From JAWKTV01 sp041398905 (lineage in GTDB: Bacteria; Planctomycetota; Planctomycetia; Planctomycetales; Planctomycetaceae): a DNA stretch of 64,000 nt. Both the position numbers and the translations under genes were made by a program. The DNA is taken from NCBI GenBank assembly GCA_041398905.1, contig JAWKTV010000004.1:310001-374000 (forward strand), given 5' to 3'. The notes under the pieces were generated by a model that saw nothing but the letters and a program-made list of their open reading frames with translations, was not told the DNA's origin and made no database searches. Within the stretch, counting starts at the first letter, position 1; every line of letters starts with the position of its first letter. Positions 1-10,094 of this stretch are shown piece by piece.

Positions 1-1089
1 CGCAGGTACGACGGGTCGAGGTGCGCGAGATACGTCGACGCCATGATGAACGTCCCTTCCGACTTGGACATCTTCTCCCCGCCGACCGTGAGGAAGCCGT
101 GGATATGGACCTTCGTCGGCAGCGAGTAGCCGGCTGTTTTGAGGATGCCCGGCCAGAAGAGGGTGTGGAAGTACGTGATGTCCTTGCCGATGAAGTGGTG
201 TATCTCGACGTCGTCGTTCCGCCACCAGTCGTCGAGCTGCTCGCCGTTCGCATCGCACCACTGTTGCGTGCTGGCGATGTAGCCGATCGGGGCATCAAAC
301 CAGACGTACCAGTAGTTGCCCGGAAAGTCGGGAACCTCGAATCCGAAGTACTCCGGCGGCCTGGTGACGTCCCAGTCCATCAGTTCCTTCCGCGGATTGT
401 TGGGGTCGCCGTCGACGCCCAGGAAGTGCCCTTTCAGATAGTTGGTCACCTCGGTCTGCAGGTGCTCGCCCGACTGCGTCCACTCTGCGAGGAAGTCGTG
501 CAGTTGTTCCAACTGGATGAAGCGGTGCGGCTGCTCACGGAGTTCCGGGACGGCATCCGAGAGCGCACTCCGCGGGTCGATCAGGTCTTTGGGGGTGTAG
601 TTCGCGAGGCACTTGCCGCAGTGGTCGCCGTACTGATTCTTCGCGCCGCACTTGGGGCAGGTGCCGCGAATGAAACGGTCGGCGAGGTAGGTTTGCGCCT
701 TCGGGTCGTAGAACTGAACGACGTTCTTCTCGATCACCAGCCCCGCGTCGGTGACTCGCTTCCAGATCTCGTGACAGATCGCCCGGTTCTCGGGGCTGTT
801 GGTCGACCCATAGTTGTCGAAGCTCAGACCAAACGCGTGGAAGTCCCGCTCGTGAGCCGCCTTCATCTCGGCGATCACCTCGACCTCGCTCCGCCCTTCC
901 TGACGGGCGCGGATCATGATCGAAGTACCATGCGTGTCGTCGGCCCACATCCACAGGCAACGATGCCCGCGGAGCCTCTGGAACCGCACCCAGATATCCG
1001 TCTGGATGAACTCCACCATGTGCCCGATGTGGATATGCCCGTTGGCATAAGGCAGCAGCAGCGGTAACGAGAATGCGACGTTGAGTCAT
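1..1089 (-). CDS. metG: Methionyl-tRNA synthetase, 3' part outside the window
   Basis: Class I aminoacyl-tRNA synthetase that charges tRNA-Met in the cytoplasm. About the first 360 residues are present. The HIGH box reads H-I-G-H just after the N-terminal L-P-Y-A-N-G. A four-Cys zinc knuckle (CPKC ... CGKC) follows, and K-M-S-K-S is encoded next to the window edge. The rest of the gene runs off position 1. The ATG at 1087-1089 is in a different frame from the body: one extra base in the GCA-rich stretch 1051-1062 breaks the reading frame about ten codons in. All signature motifs are intact and the gene is essential, so a sequencing or assembly indel is the likely cause. Family assignment is secure. 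Confidence 0.95.
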
Positions 1090-1497
1090 GGATGTGGAAC
1101 GCGAAAGACTCGGTAATCAGAACGGGGCGGGCGCCCACCCGGCGGGCAACTCGCGCGTCAATTCGCCAAGCCCCCGCCAGCGGTGATCCTCCGCCAAACC
1201 GGCATTCTAGAAGAGCCATCGACCGGCCGAAAGGTTCGATCCCCGCCAGCCACTCCGCAGGTGCGGTCGCTGGCTCATGGAGGTGCAGACGTTGAACGCT
1301 ATGGCGCGGAGACGCGAAGTTGTCGCAGCCGGTCCGCAACCGTGTCGCGTTGGTGCTCACCGCCTTACCGTCCGTCAACAGCCCGTTGAAGCACGCGTTC
1401 ACCACTCCCCGTTCTCCGTTCGGTTGCCACCAACCATCCGCCGCGATACGTTCAAGCCCAGCCCAACCGACCGACTCCCATCAATCCCCCCGAACAC
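1090..1497. other. Intergenic region between metG and tRNA-Leu
   Basis: About 400 bases without a convincing gene. It must carry the metG promoter (leftward) and the tRNA-Leu promoter (rightward), but I could not recognise clear -35/-10 boxes. The short open frames here show no family motif or ribosome binding site. Confidence 0.5.
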
Positions 1498-1579
1498 GCG
1501 AGAGTGGTGGAATTGGCAGACACGCTGGATTTAGGATCCAGTGCCGCAAGGCGTGCAGGTTCAAGTCCTGTCTCTCGCA
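1498..1579 (+). tRNA. tRNA-Leu(UAG)
   Basis: Acceptor stem GCGAGAG pairs with CTCTCGC and the discriminator is A. The anticodon loop TTTAGGA gives anticodon TAG. A long variable arm, as expected of a class II tRNA, precedes the T-arm CAGG-TTCAAGT-CCTG. The 3' CCA is not encoded. Confidence 0.96.
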
Positions 1580-1599
1580 ATTCGCTCTATTTTTGGTTG

Positions 1600-1619
1600 A
1601 GCCGGTGAGGCCGGTTTTC
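1600..1619 (+). terminator. Weak possible terminator after tRNA-Leu
   Basis: A 6-bp stem (AGCCGG with CCGGTT, five-base loop) runs into TTTT just before the start of the next gene. It is short and contains a G-T pair, so it may be chance. Confidence 0.35.
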
Positions 1620-1631
1620 TGATTAGCCTGG

Positions 1632-4002
1632 ATGACTCGAATGATGATGCGACTGGTTTTCGCACTGTTGGCCCTGCAGTTCGCTGCGGGGTCGCTCTCG
1701 GCGGCGGCGGTGCTGGTGGAGGCGGAGGCCTTTGCCGAGCACGGGGGCTGGTCGCTCGACACGCAGTCGATCACCGCGATGGGGTCGCCGTATTTGCTGG
1801 CTCACGGGCTGGGTCAGCCGGTGAAGGGTGCGACGACGCGCGTCACGTTCGCTGAGCCAGGGACGTATCACGTCTACGTTCGGACCAAGGACTGGGTGGC
1901 CCGGTGGAACGCGCCGGGGACGCCGGGGCGGTTTCAGTTGCTGGTCAATGGCGCGGCGTTGCCGACTGAGTTCGGGACGACTGGGGCCGAGTGGTATTGG
2001 CAGGAGGGCGGCACAATCGAGGTGCCGGCGGGTGACGAAGCGGCGCGGACGATCGAGCTCGCGCTGCATGACCTGACGGGGTTCAATGGTCGTTGCGATG
2101 CGATCTACTTCACCACAGCGGCGGAGCCTCCGCCGAACGCGGGAGCGATCCTGCCCGGCTGGCGACGCGAACTGCTGGGGCTGGGGAGCACGCCGACCGA
2201 GCAGGCGGGATACGACCTCGTGGTGGTTGGGGGGGGGCTACTCGGGAATGGGAGCGGCGATCTCGGCCGCGCGGGCTGGGTGCAAGGTCGCGCTCATTCA
2301 GGATCGCGGCGTGCTGGGCGGCAACGGGTCGAGCGAGATTCGGGTGTGGGCGATGGGGAACATCCGTCGTGGCAAGTATCCCCGCATCGGCGAGATCGTC
2401 GAGGAGTTCGCCGACCGCGCGACCAAGTCGCCGGGAACCTACGAGGAGTTCGAGGACGCCAAGAAAGAGGCGATCGTGCGGGCGGAGCCGAACATCGACC
2501 TGTTTCTGCACACGCACGCCTATGCCGTCGAGTTGGGAAATGGCGAAGTCAACACTTCGGACGAGTTGCGGAGCGGTCTGGAAGGGACGTCGAAAGAGCC
2601 GGCTGCCAACGAGGCGACGCAGCGGATCGTCGCGGTCAAGGCGTTCAATGTGCGGACGAGCGAGGAGCTGCGATTCAGTGGCAAGCTGTTCTGCGATGCG
2701 ACCGGGCACGGCACCATTGGCGCGCTCGCCGAGGCGGCGTGGGACATGACTCCTGAAGGTCGCATGGGGATGAGCAACATGTGGGCGTGGGACGAGGGAG
2801 ACAAGCCTGTCGCCTTCCCGCAGACGCCGTGGGCTTTGCAGATGACGATGGCGGACTTCCCCTATCCGCGTGACCATCATGGTCAGTGGTTCTGGGAGAG
2901 CGGCTACGACAAAGACCCGCTGATGGACGCCGAGGGGATTCGCGACTGGAACCTGCGGGCGGTGTTCGGTGCGTGGAACGCGATGAAGAACGGCGACGGA
3001 GCGGACAAGCACAAGACAGCCTACCTGACCTGGATCGCGTACATCGGCGGGCCGCGAGAGAGTCGCCGGCTACTGGGGGACGTGCTGCTGACCCAGGATG
3101 ACATTGTGAGCAAGCGGGACTACCCGGACGGCTGCGTGCCGAGCACGTGGTCGATCGACCTGCACTATCCCAAGCAGCAGTATGCGAAGAAGTTCGCGGA
3201 CAATCCGTTCATCTCGGTGGCTGAGCACGGGACGGGCGTCGATCGCAACTACGGGTATCCGGTGCCGTACCGCTGCTTCTACAGCAAGAATGTCGAGAAC
3301 CTGTTTATGGCGGGGCGGTGTATCAGTGTGACGCACGAGGCACTGGGGACCGTCCGCGTGATGAAGACGTGCGGCATGATGGGTGAAGTGGTCGGCAAGG
3401 CGGCGAGTATCTGCGTGCTGCGGGACTGCCTGCCGCGAGAGGTGTACGAGCGTTACTGGCCGGAGATGGACCAACTGCTGCGGCTGCCCGGCAAGGCGCA
3501 TCGCGCGGGCGTCGACGACGAATTCACGATTCCGGCGGACGCGCTTCCCGAAGCCGGCCCGTACGGAGCGCCCACCGGCCTCGATCCCGCGAAGCTGCCT
3601 GGGCTGGTGCTCGACGACAAGCTGGCGAAGCTCTCAGGAGAGTGGGCGGCGGGGACCGGGCTGAAGGGGTACGTCGGGTATGCTTACCAGTACGCTGGCA
3701 ACAACAGCGGGTCGACCTGCACCTGGGAGTTCGACACTCCGGCCAACGGCGAGTATGAAGTGCGGATCGCGTATCTGCATCACGAGAACCGGGGCAGCAA
3801 AGTCCCCGTGACAGTGACGACCCCGCATGACGAGCAGACCGTGCGTCTCGATATGCGGGTCGAGGCACCGCTCGACAACCACTTCGCCGGCGTCGGGACG
3901 TACAAATTGACAAAAGGGGACCGCATCCGCGTCGTCATCTCGACACAAGACGCCGGCGGCAACGCCCACGCCGACGCGGTGCAGTTGTTGCCCGTCGAGT
4001 GA
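1632..4002 (+). CDS. Secreted FAD-dependent oxidoreductase with flanking carbohydrate/ligand-binding domains
   Basis: A signal peptide (about residues 1-24, ending L-S-A-A-A) is followed by a beta-rich domain of about 150 residues that looks like a CBM/NPCBM-type module. An FAD_oxidored Rossmann domain starts at V-V-V-G-G-G-Y-S-G. A C-terminal beta domain of about 130 residues resembles the golvesin/xanthan-lyase C-terminal module. The frame changes inside a run of nine G at 2229-2237; eight G would restore the G-G-G-Y-S-G fingerprint, so a homopolymer error is likely. Proteins of this architecture are common in Planctomycetota and are thought to act on extracellular polysaccharides or derivatives; the substrate cannot be read from sequence. 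It starts 52 bases after tRNA-Leu. Confidence 0.8.
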
Positions 4003-4118
4003 TACAATCATGCGAGGCGGCGCGCCGGTACGACTGGCGGCTCAACCGGTTTGGCTGCCGGTCGGTGCATTGCGGTCCGCCAATCAACGTGTCACACCTT
4101 CCAACCCAGCGGGTTGAT

Positions 4119-5090
4119 ATGCAGGATTTCGTGGAAATTGATGGCGTCCGTCTGTTTCTCGGTCACAAGGACGAGACGTCGGGGGAGTGGATTGGACAGG
4201 GAGAGGTGCTGAAGCAGTTGCTTGCGTGCTGGCTGGTGGTCGACGCGCGGGACTTGCCTTTGACGCCGCGGCTGGTCGGCGCTCCGGGCATTGGCAAGAC
4301 GACGCTCGCCATCGCCGGCGCGCGGCGGCGACAGCAGGATCTCTACATCTACCAGTGCACCGCTGATACCCGCCCTGAAGACCTGCTCGTCACGCCTGTC
4401 CTCGCCGAGAGTGGGAAGATCCAGTATCAGGCGTCGCCGCTGGTCACGGCGATGATTCGCGGCGGCGTGTGCGTACTCGACGAGGGGAACCGGATGAACG
4501 AAAAGAGCTGGGCGTCGCTCGCCCCGCTGCTCGATCATCGCCGCTACGTCGAGTCGATCGTCGCGGGGATCACGATCAAGGCGCATGCGGACTTCCGCTG
4601 CGCCGTCACGATGAACGAAGACGACTCGACCTTCGAGATTCCCGATTACATCCTCTCGCGACTGCAGCCGACGTTGACGCTCGGCTTTCCGGATCGACAG
4701 GATGAACTGGCGATCCTGCAGTACCATCTGCCGTTCGCGGATGATGAGATGCTGAACCTTACCGTCGAGTTTCTGCAGCAGGCCCACGAACTCAAACTCG
4801 ACTTCTCGACCCGCGATGGCATCAACGTCCTGCGGTACGCGCTGAAGCAACTGGCGATGGACAGCACGCACCCGCTGGGCCGGGATGAGGCCTGGCGGAA
4901 GTCGCTGCAGGCCTGTCTGGGCGACGACGCGAGCGACCTGCAGTCGCTGGCGGACCGCAAGTCGCAGTCTCTGGGCGGCAACATCGTCCCGATGGGCATG
5001 GGGGACTTTTTCTTCGATCCCAGCAACCCGCTGCACCCGGACTACGATCCGGATGACGATGCCGACGACGACTTCGACGACGAAGACTGA
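4119..5090 (+). CDS. MoxR-type AAA+ ATPase
   Basis: An AAA_5/MoxR-family ATPase of 323 residues from this start. Walker A is G-A-P-G-I-G-K-T (about residues 54-61) and Walker B is C-V-L-D-E-G (about 118-123). A region rich in N-R-M-N-E and a sensor-like C-V-T-M-N-E-D-D-S follow. The last 20 residues are almost all Asp/Glu/Pro. MoxR ATPases usually act as chaperones that insert metals or assemble complexes, often with a VWA partner, but none is encoded next to it here. The frame is open upstream to 3999, but that stretch overlaps the end of the preceding gene and is not conserved-looking. The ATG at 4119 is preferred because the folded domain begins there. Confidence 0.85.
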   Translation: MQDFVEIDGVRLFLGHKDETSGEWIGQGEVLKQLLACWLVVDARDLPLTPRLVGAPGIGKTTLAIAGARRRQQDLYIYQCTADTRPEDLLVTPVLAESGKIQYQASPLVTAMIRGGVCVLDEGNRMNEKSWASLAPLLDHRRYVESIVAGITIKAHADFRCAVTMNEDDSTFEIPDYILSRLQPTLTLGFPDRQDELAILQYHLPFADDEMLNLTVEFLQQAHELKLDFSTRDGINVLRYALKQLAMDSTHPLGRDEAWRKSLQACLGDDASDLQSLADRKSQSLGGNIVPMGMGDFFFDPSNPLHPDYDPDDDADDDFDDED

Positions 5091-5292
5091 GCTTGCCAGT
5101 GTACCGGGGCTGGTGACGGCAGGGACGGGCGGGATTGTGCACCCTCGGTGAGAGCAACTCGCGGGACTGCGGGCAACCCGCTGCGACACTCTGCGCGAAC
5201 TTTTCGTGAACCGGCGATCTCTTGCCGCCGGGAAGGTGTCCCGTGGTCGTGGACTCTCGTAAGATTCGGAGGCGGTTCACAGAGCGGCGGTG

Positions 5293-5919
5293 ATGGTGAA
5301 TCGCGACCCGAGCGTCCCATCGCAGCCTCCTTTCGATCGACTGCAGCCGACGAAACTCCGAGTGAACGGTGCCCGCATGCACGTCAGCTATACACGTCCC
5401 GACGCCGGGCAGTTGTCGTTTCGGCTTTACGACCGGCCGCTGCATCCGGAGTTGTTCGACCGTTTCGCGGGCGCGACGCTGCGGAGCGCGGACTGCGTCG
5501 CGAGGATTTGGGTCTGCGATGGCGGGCACACGGTGCAGGTGACGGTTGGCTCGCAAACGCTGACCGAAATCCTTGGGCCGTCCGATCAGGAACTGCCCAC
5601 ACTCGGGCGATGCCTCGGCTACCACCTGCGGGGACATCGCGACATTAGCCAAACACAGCGGGGCGGGCTGAGCTTTCAGGCGAGCACCCAGGTCGAGCAA
5701 GTGGCGGCTGACGTGTTCGTGGAGTTGCACGCGGAGCTGCGCCGCGTCATGTCGTCGGCGTCGGTCGCCCACGAGTTCCCGGGCGGTCACCGCTTCGCCC
5801 CCAGTCCGCTGAGCCTGATTCGGGGAGACTTCCGCCCCGGCTCGCTGCTGCTGCACGCGTTTCACACGTTCCCGGACGACTGCACCATCCTGCGAACGCA
5901 GTCGCTGTTCGAATGGTGA
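5293..5919 (+). CDS. DUF2617-like protein of unknown function
   Basis: 208 residues from the ATG at 5293; a GTG lies directly before it. The core begins M-H-V-S-Y-T-R-P and continues with F-R-L-Y-D-R-P-L-H-P-E-L-F, which I recall as the hallmark of the DUF2617 family (compact soluble proteins, function unknown). There is no signal peptide, membrane segment or catalytic motif. An internal ATG at M-H-V-S is an alternative start, about 30 residues later. It stands alone, with about 200 bases before it and 370 after. The family call is from memory and should be treated as likely rather than certain. Confidence 0.6.
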   Translation: MVNRDPSVPSQPPFDRLQPTKLRVNGARMHVSYTRPDAGQLSFRLYDRPLHPELFDRFAGATLRSADCVARIWVCDGGHTVQVTVGSQTLTEILGPSDQELPTLGRCLGYHLRGHRDISQTQRGGLSFQASTQVEQVAADVFVELHAELRRVMSSASVAHEFPGGHRFAPSPLSLIRGDFRPGSLLLHAFHTFPDDCTILRTQSLFEW

Positions 5920-6289
5920 TGGGATACTTCGGTGACCAGGACTGACGAAGGGCGAGCGATCTGCCGTGGACGAGGGTCGATCGTCATCGACGCAGGGATT
6001 CGCCGGATATGACGGTTGCCCGGATTCGCGGGGATTGACGGACTCTCCGGCTGAGGGGCGGGGCGAAGTGTTGCGCGGCTCTGTCGCCGGGGGAAAACGC
6101 GATTTTTGCACCCGGTTCCCGCTTTTTGAATTGTGATCGGCGCTGAACGTTCGATAGGATCAAAGCAGTGTCTGGTGTGGCGGAGCCGCTTGTTCCGCGC
6201 TGCGCCATCAGCCACGCCGCTGTCAGGGAATCGAGTTCCTTTCCGCGGCTCCCTGTCAGACGTCTCGCACCAATTGAAACGGTGACCTT
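5920..6289. other. Intergenic region with a short imperfect direct repeat
   Basis: 370 bases without a gene. Two 20-base copies with about 16 identities (5996-6015 and 6022-6041, both starting GGATTCGC and ending TGACGG) lie 26 bases apart. They could be a regulator-binding pair or chance. A promoter for the next gene is expected here but was not recognised. Confidence 0.4.
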
Positions 6290-7161
6290 ATGAATCTGCG
6301 ATCGCGCCCATGGCTGCTGTGTGGACTCCTGTGCGGACTCCTGCTGGTCGCCGGGACGTCGGAAGCGGCCAAAACGAAGAAGAAGCTGATGCACCGGGCG
6401 GAGTTCGATCCGAACGCGCCGCGGGTCGGTCTGCTGGAAGGGATCGAATCCGAGGTGATCTCGGTGCAGGTGGTCGCCCGCAATGCCGAAGAAGGGGCGA
6501 TCCTCGTCGAGAACCTGACCGATCAGCCGATCACGGTTGAACTGCCGGAAGCCTTTGTTGGCGTGCAGGTGCTGCCGCAGTTTGGCGGTGGTAACCAGGG
6601 AGGCGGACTCGGCGGCGTCAATCAGAACAACGGTGCTGGCGGCGGCCAGAACCAGGCGATGGGCGGCGGATTTGGCGGGCAGCAGGGTGGGGGACAAGGT
6701 GGCTTCGGCGGTGGCCAAGGGGGCGGCCAGGGGGCTTCTTCTCTGTTCCTCCGGAAAGAATCGCCCGCGTTCCTTACACGTCCGTCTGCCTTGAGCATGG
6801 CAAGCCCGAACCGCGGCCGCAGGTCAAGTACCGGCTCATCAAGCCGAGCGAGTATTCGAGTGACCCGGCCGTCGAAGAGCTGCTCAAGCTCGTTGGTTCT
6901 GGTCGGCTCAATCAGGAGGCTGCCCAGGCGGCGGCGTGGCACCTGTCCAGCGGCATGAGCTGGCAGGAACTCGCCAACAAGACCTTCAATCACGTCAACG
7001 CGCCGGACAGCCCGTACTTCAACCGCGAATCACTGCTGATCGGGCAGAACATCGTCGCCGAAGCTCAGAAGCGGGCGAAGGAAGCGGCCGAGCGGGGTGA
7101 GCAGCCCGCCGCTCCGGTGAAGTCCGTGAAGGAGCGGCTCGCGGAAGCTGCCGCCGAATAA
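6290..7161 (+). CDS. Exported protein with a Gly/Gln-rich linker
   Basis: A clear signal peptide (basic start, Leu-rich core, cleavage after S-E-A-A near residue 27) is followed by a beta-type N-terminal domain of about 75 residues. A linker of about 50 residues made almost only of Gly, Gln and Asn comes next, then a C-terminal helical domain ending in a Lys/Glu/Ala-rich tail. The frame changes at 6730-6734, where five G stand in place of six. With the correction the linker runs into G-Q-G-G-F-F-S-V-P-P-E-R. I do not recognise the family. It stands alone and is followed by a strong terminator. Confidence 0.7.
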
Positions 7162-7200
7162 GCACGGCCGAACAGCGGGGAAGTCGAGACCTGAAATGCA

Positions 7201-7240
7201 AACGGCCCGCGTCTTCGATAGAAGTCGCGGGCCGTTTTGT
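7201..7240. terminator. Bidirectional terminator between the Gly-rich gene and eno
   Basis: A perfect 11-bp stem (AACGGCCCGCG at 7201-7211 with CGCGGGCCGTT at 7226-7236), whose loop can pair further (CTTC with GAAG), is followed by TTTTGTTGTT. It lies between two convergent genes and can serve both strands. Confidence 0.85.
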
Positions 7241-7273
7241 TGTTGGGACGCGGATCTTACCGCGGGGACCGAA

Positions 7274-8542
7274 TCAGATCGTTCCGCCGTAGATCGCACT
7301 GCTGCCCAGCAATTCTTCAATGCGGAGCAGTTGGTTGTACTTGCAGATACGATCGGTCCGGCTGGCCGAGCCGGTCTTGATCTGGCCGGTGCCCAGGGCC
7401 ACTGCGAGGTCGGCGATGGTGGTGTCTTCGGTCTCGCCCGATCGGTGACTCATGACGGCGGTGTAGCCGTTCTTGAAGGCGAGCGTCACGGCTTCAATCG
7501 TTTCGCTCAGCGAGCCAATCTGGTTGACCTTCACCAGAATGCTGTTGCCGACCCCCTCCTCGATCCCCTGCCGCAGCCGCTTGCTGTTGGTGACGAACAG
7601 GTCGTCTCCGACGAGCTGGCAGCGGTCGCCGATCGCGTCGGTCAAGGCCTTCCAGGTGCTCCAATCGTCTTCGCTGCACCCGTCCTCGATCGAGCAGATC
7701 GGGTACTTGTCGACCCAGCCCGCGAGCAGGTCAACCACGCCGGCACCGTCATACTTCTTGCCTTCGATGGTGTAGATGCCGGTCTTGGCGTCGTAGTACT
7801 CGGTGGCGGCACAGTCGAGGGCGATCTGAATCTGCTCACCGGGCACGTAGCCCGCCTTCTCGATGGCGGTGAGGATCACCGCGATCGCCTCCTCGCCGTT
7901 CGGCAGGTCGGGAGCAAAGCCGCCTTCGTCACCGACGGCGGTACTCATGTGCTTGTCATGCAGCACCTTCTTGAGCTGGTGGAACACTTCCGCTCCGGCC
8001 CGCAAAGCTTCGCTGAAGCTGTCGAAGCCGAGCGGCATGACCATGAACTCCTGCATGTCGATGCCGTTATTCGCATGCGCGCCGCCGTTGATGATGTTCA
8101 TCATGGGAGCGGGCAGCCGGTTGGCGCCGACGCCGCCGAGGTAACGGAACAGCGGTAGACCGCAGGCGCGGGCCGCGGCGTGGGCCGTAGCCAGCGAGCA
8201 GGCGAGAATGGCGTTCGCACCAAGACGTGACTTGTTCTCGGTCCCGTCCGCCTGAATCATCGCTGCATCGATGGCGGCCTGATCCAGCGCGTCCTGATCG
8301 AGCAGCACGTCGGTGAGGTGTGTGTTCACGTTTTCGACCGCCTGCTCGACCGACTTGCCGAGGTAACGGGACGCATCGCCGTCACGCAATTCGCAGGCTT
8401 CGTGTGCGCCGGTGCTGGCACCGCTGGGGACGGCCGCGCGGCCGACCGAACCATCTTCCAGCACGATGTCGACTTCCACCGTGGGATTGCCGCGGGAGTC
8501 GAGAATCTGGCGACCGTGGACGTCGGTAATGAGCAGGCTCAT
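7274..8542 (-). CDS. eno: Enolase
   Basis: Phosphopyruvate hydratase, which converts 2-phosphoglycerate to phosphoenolpyruvate in glycolysis. It is 422 residues long, a normal length. Family motifs are intact: D-S-R-G-N-P-T-V-E-V near the start, S-G-A-S-T-G loop, G-G-A-H-A-N-N, the metal-site D-D-L-F-V-T-N, K-V-N-Q-I-G-S with the catalytic Lys, and the signature S-H-R-S-G-E-T-E-D. The ATG at 8542 gives the standard M-S-L-L-I start; the upstream open frame is not conserved. The gene is single and convergent with the gene before it. Confidence 0.97.
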   Translation of the reverse strand: MSLLITDVHGRQILDSRGNPTVEVDIVLEDGSVGRAAVPSGASTGAHEACELRDGDASRYLGKSVEQAVENVNTHLTDVLLDQDALDQAAIDAAMIQADGTENKSRLGANAILACSLATAHAAARACGLPLFRYLGGVGANRLPAPMMNIINGGAHANNGIDMQEFMVMPLGFDSFSEALRAGAEVFHQLKKVLHDKHMSTAVGDEGGFAPDLPNGEEAIAVILTAIEKAGYVPGEQIQIALDCAATEYYDAKTGIYTIEGKKYDGAGVVDLLAGWVDKYPICSIEDGCSEDDWSTWKALTDAIGDRCQLVGDDLFVTNSKRLRQGIEEGVGNSILVKVNQIGSLSETIEAVTLAFKNGYTAVMSHRSGETEDTTIADLAVALGTGQIKTGSASRTDRICKYNQLLRIEELLGSSAIYGGTI

Positions 8543-9117
8543 GGCGTGAAATTTCCCTGACAGTTGAACATGGTTCAAGAATTGGTGGCTGCCGTCGCCG
8601 CCGACGGTGGGCGGGACACAGCAATCCGCCCAGGGGCGGCCTTCGCACACCCGGACGCCGTTGGCTGGGAAGTGTGACGATCCATCGTGGCAACTTCAAT
8701 CGTGGCTGGCTGATGCGTGGGCGGGGGGAAGCCGGGCAGCCTCGCCCGAGGTGGTCGTCCGCTCGAGTACTGTCGCGGGCTTCCTGGCCATGACATCCCG
8801 TTAGCAAGGGTGTCGCTTCGAACCTGTGACTCGGGACTGCAAGTCCGTCGAGCGGGCCTGTCGCAGGCGGGTGGCACCGCACGCGAGGCCCCGCGCCGCA
8901 GTGCTCGTCGAGCACGCCCGGTGAGATCGTCACAATCCACAGGACAGCCGTGACATCTTACGCATTCTATCTATTTTCCAATCGCACCAACGCGAATTAT
9001 CAGTTGGGTCCGATTAAAGTAGGGGGGCAATGCGGGGAGCTGTGCTCGTGCCAGCATTCGAGTTCCAGGGATGCGCCGCAGTCTTCACGGAGGGGTCAAT
9101 CGAATCATCTGAAGCGA
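8543..9117. other. Divergent intergenic region between eno and the coiled-coil gene
   Basis: 575 bases holding the promoters of two divergent genes. About 20 bases upstream of the eno ATG there is an inverted repeat, TTGAAC-ATG-GTTCAA (8564-8578). It could be an operator or part of the leader. The stretch near 8955-9020 is more AT-rich than its surroundings and may hold the rightward promoter. No coding sequence is convincing. Confidence 0.4.
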
Positions 9118-10050
9118 ATGGAGACGATCGTGAAAGTTCGGGTGTGCCTAATCCTGTTCTCGTTGGTCATGCTGACGAACACCTCGCTGCACGCGGGGCA
9201 TCGCCGCGCGATGCGGCAGTTCTACCACGACCAGTACTATTGCCAGTCCTATCAGATTGGCGAGATGCAACTGCAGTTGGACGCGCAGGCGGCTTCGCTG
9301 GCGGACTTGAGTTCGCAAGCCGCTGCGGCGAGTACCGCCGCTGAAGCCGCCACTGCCGATGCGGCCGCCGCTCGACAGGCGGAGCAGCTCGCGGTGGAGG
9401 CCCGCCAGGTGGCCGAACAGCAGGCCGCCGAGGCTCAGCAGGCCCAGGTCGCTGCGGAAGAACGGATGCAGAAGGCCGAAGCCACGGCCGCAACGGAAGT
9501 GGCTGCACGGGAGCAGGCCGTTGCCGCGATGAAGCAGGCGGAAGCGACGGCTGCCGCTGCGGTCAAGGCGAAGGATGCGGCCGTGGGGGCTCAGAAGAAG
9601 GCGGAAGCGGCCGCAGCGGCCGAGGCGAAGGCGAAGGAAGAAGCCGTCGCTGCGATGCAGAAGGCGGAAGCCGCCGCAACCGCCGAAGCAAAGGCCAAAG
9701 AGGCGGCCGTCGCCGCGATGCAAAAGTCGGATGAGATTATGGTCTCAGAGAAGAAGGCCAAGGAAGCGGCTCTTGCGGCACAGAAGGCCGCCGAGGCCGC
9801 TGTCGCTGAAGCCACCAAGGCCAAAGAGGCCGCCGAAGCGAAGATCAAGGAACTGGAAACCGCGCTCGCCACTGAGAAGACGGCCCGCGAAACCGCTGAG
9901 GCGGCTTTGAAGAAGGCCACGGAGCCTCAGCCCGAGCCGGCGACCGACGCTCCGGCCCCGACTGACGAAGCTCCGGCCGACGACAAGCCAACCGAAGACG
10001 CTGCCGTCCGTGATGAAGAGCCAGCCGCTGAAGAAGCACTGCAGGAGTAG
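9118..10050 (+). CDS. Exported Ala-rich coiled-coil protein with 21-residue repeats
   Basis: 310 residues from the ATG at 9118. Signal peptide about residues 1-26 (C-L-I-L-F-S-L-V-M-L core, H-A-G). A short N-terminal domain with Tyr and one Cys is followed by a continuous Ala/Glu/Lys/Gln helix from about residue 50 to 270. Within it the unit beginning K-A-K-(D/E) recurs at residues 150, 171, 192, 213 and 234, exactly 21 residues (three heptads) apart. A more diverged unit starts at 129. The last 40 residues are Pro/Asp/Glu-rich and probably unstructured. Composition resembles TolA or LEA-type helices, but I infer no function. The longer open frame upstream (from 8950) lacks a signal and is not preferred. 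Confidence 0.75.
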   Translation: METIVKVRVCLILFSLVMLTNTSLHAGHRRAMRQFYHDQYYCQSYQIGEMQLQLDAQAASLADLSSQAAAASTAAEAATADAAAARQAEQLAVEARQVAEQQAAEAQQAQVAAEERMQKAEATAATEVAAREQAVAAMKQAEATAAAAVKAKDAAVGAQKKAEAAAAAEAKAKEEAVAAMQKAEAAATAEAKAKEAAVAAMQKSDEIMVSEKKAKEAALAAQKAAEAAVAEATKAKEAAEAKIKELETALATEKTARETAEAALKKATEPQPEPATDAPAPTDEAPADDKPTEDAAVRDEEPAAEEALQE

Positions 10051-10094
10051 TCAGTCGACCCGGCGACGTACACAGCGCGTCGCCAACTGCGACT

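Noticed and set aside
2229..2237. Run of nine G as a programmed frameshift site
   Set aside because: Many unrelated genes in the window break in the same way at G/C runs, including essential ones, so sequencing error is simpler than regulated frameshifting.
3999..4118. N-terminal extension of the MoxR ATPase gene
   Set aside because: It overlaps the end of the previous gene, is Cys/Arg-rich and has no domain; the ATG at 4119 starts at the fold.
9502..9880. Periodic DNA repeat of 63 bases, considered as a CRISPR-like or satellite array
   Set aside because: The period equals 21 codons of a continuous open frame and the repeats have no unique spacers; it is a protein repeat.
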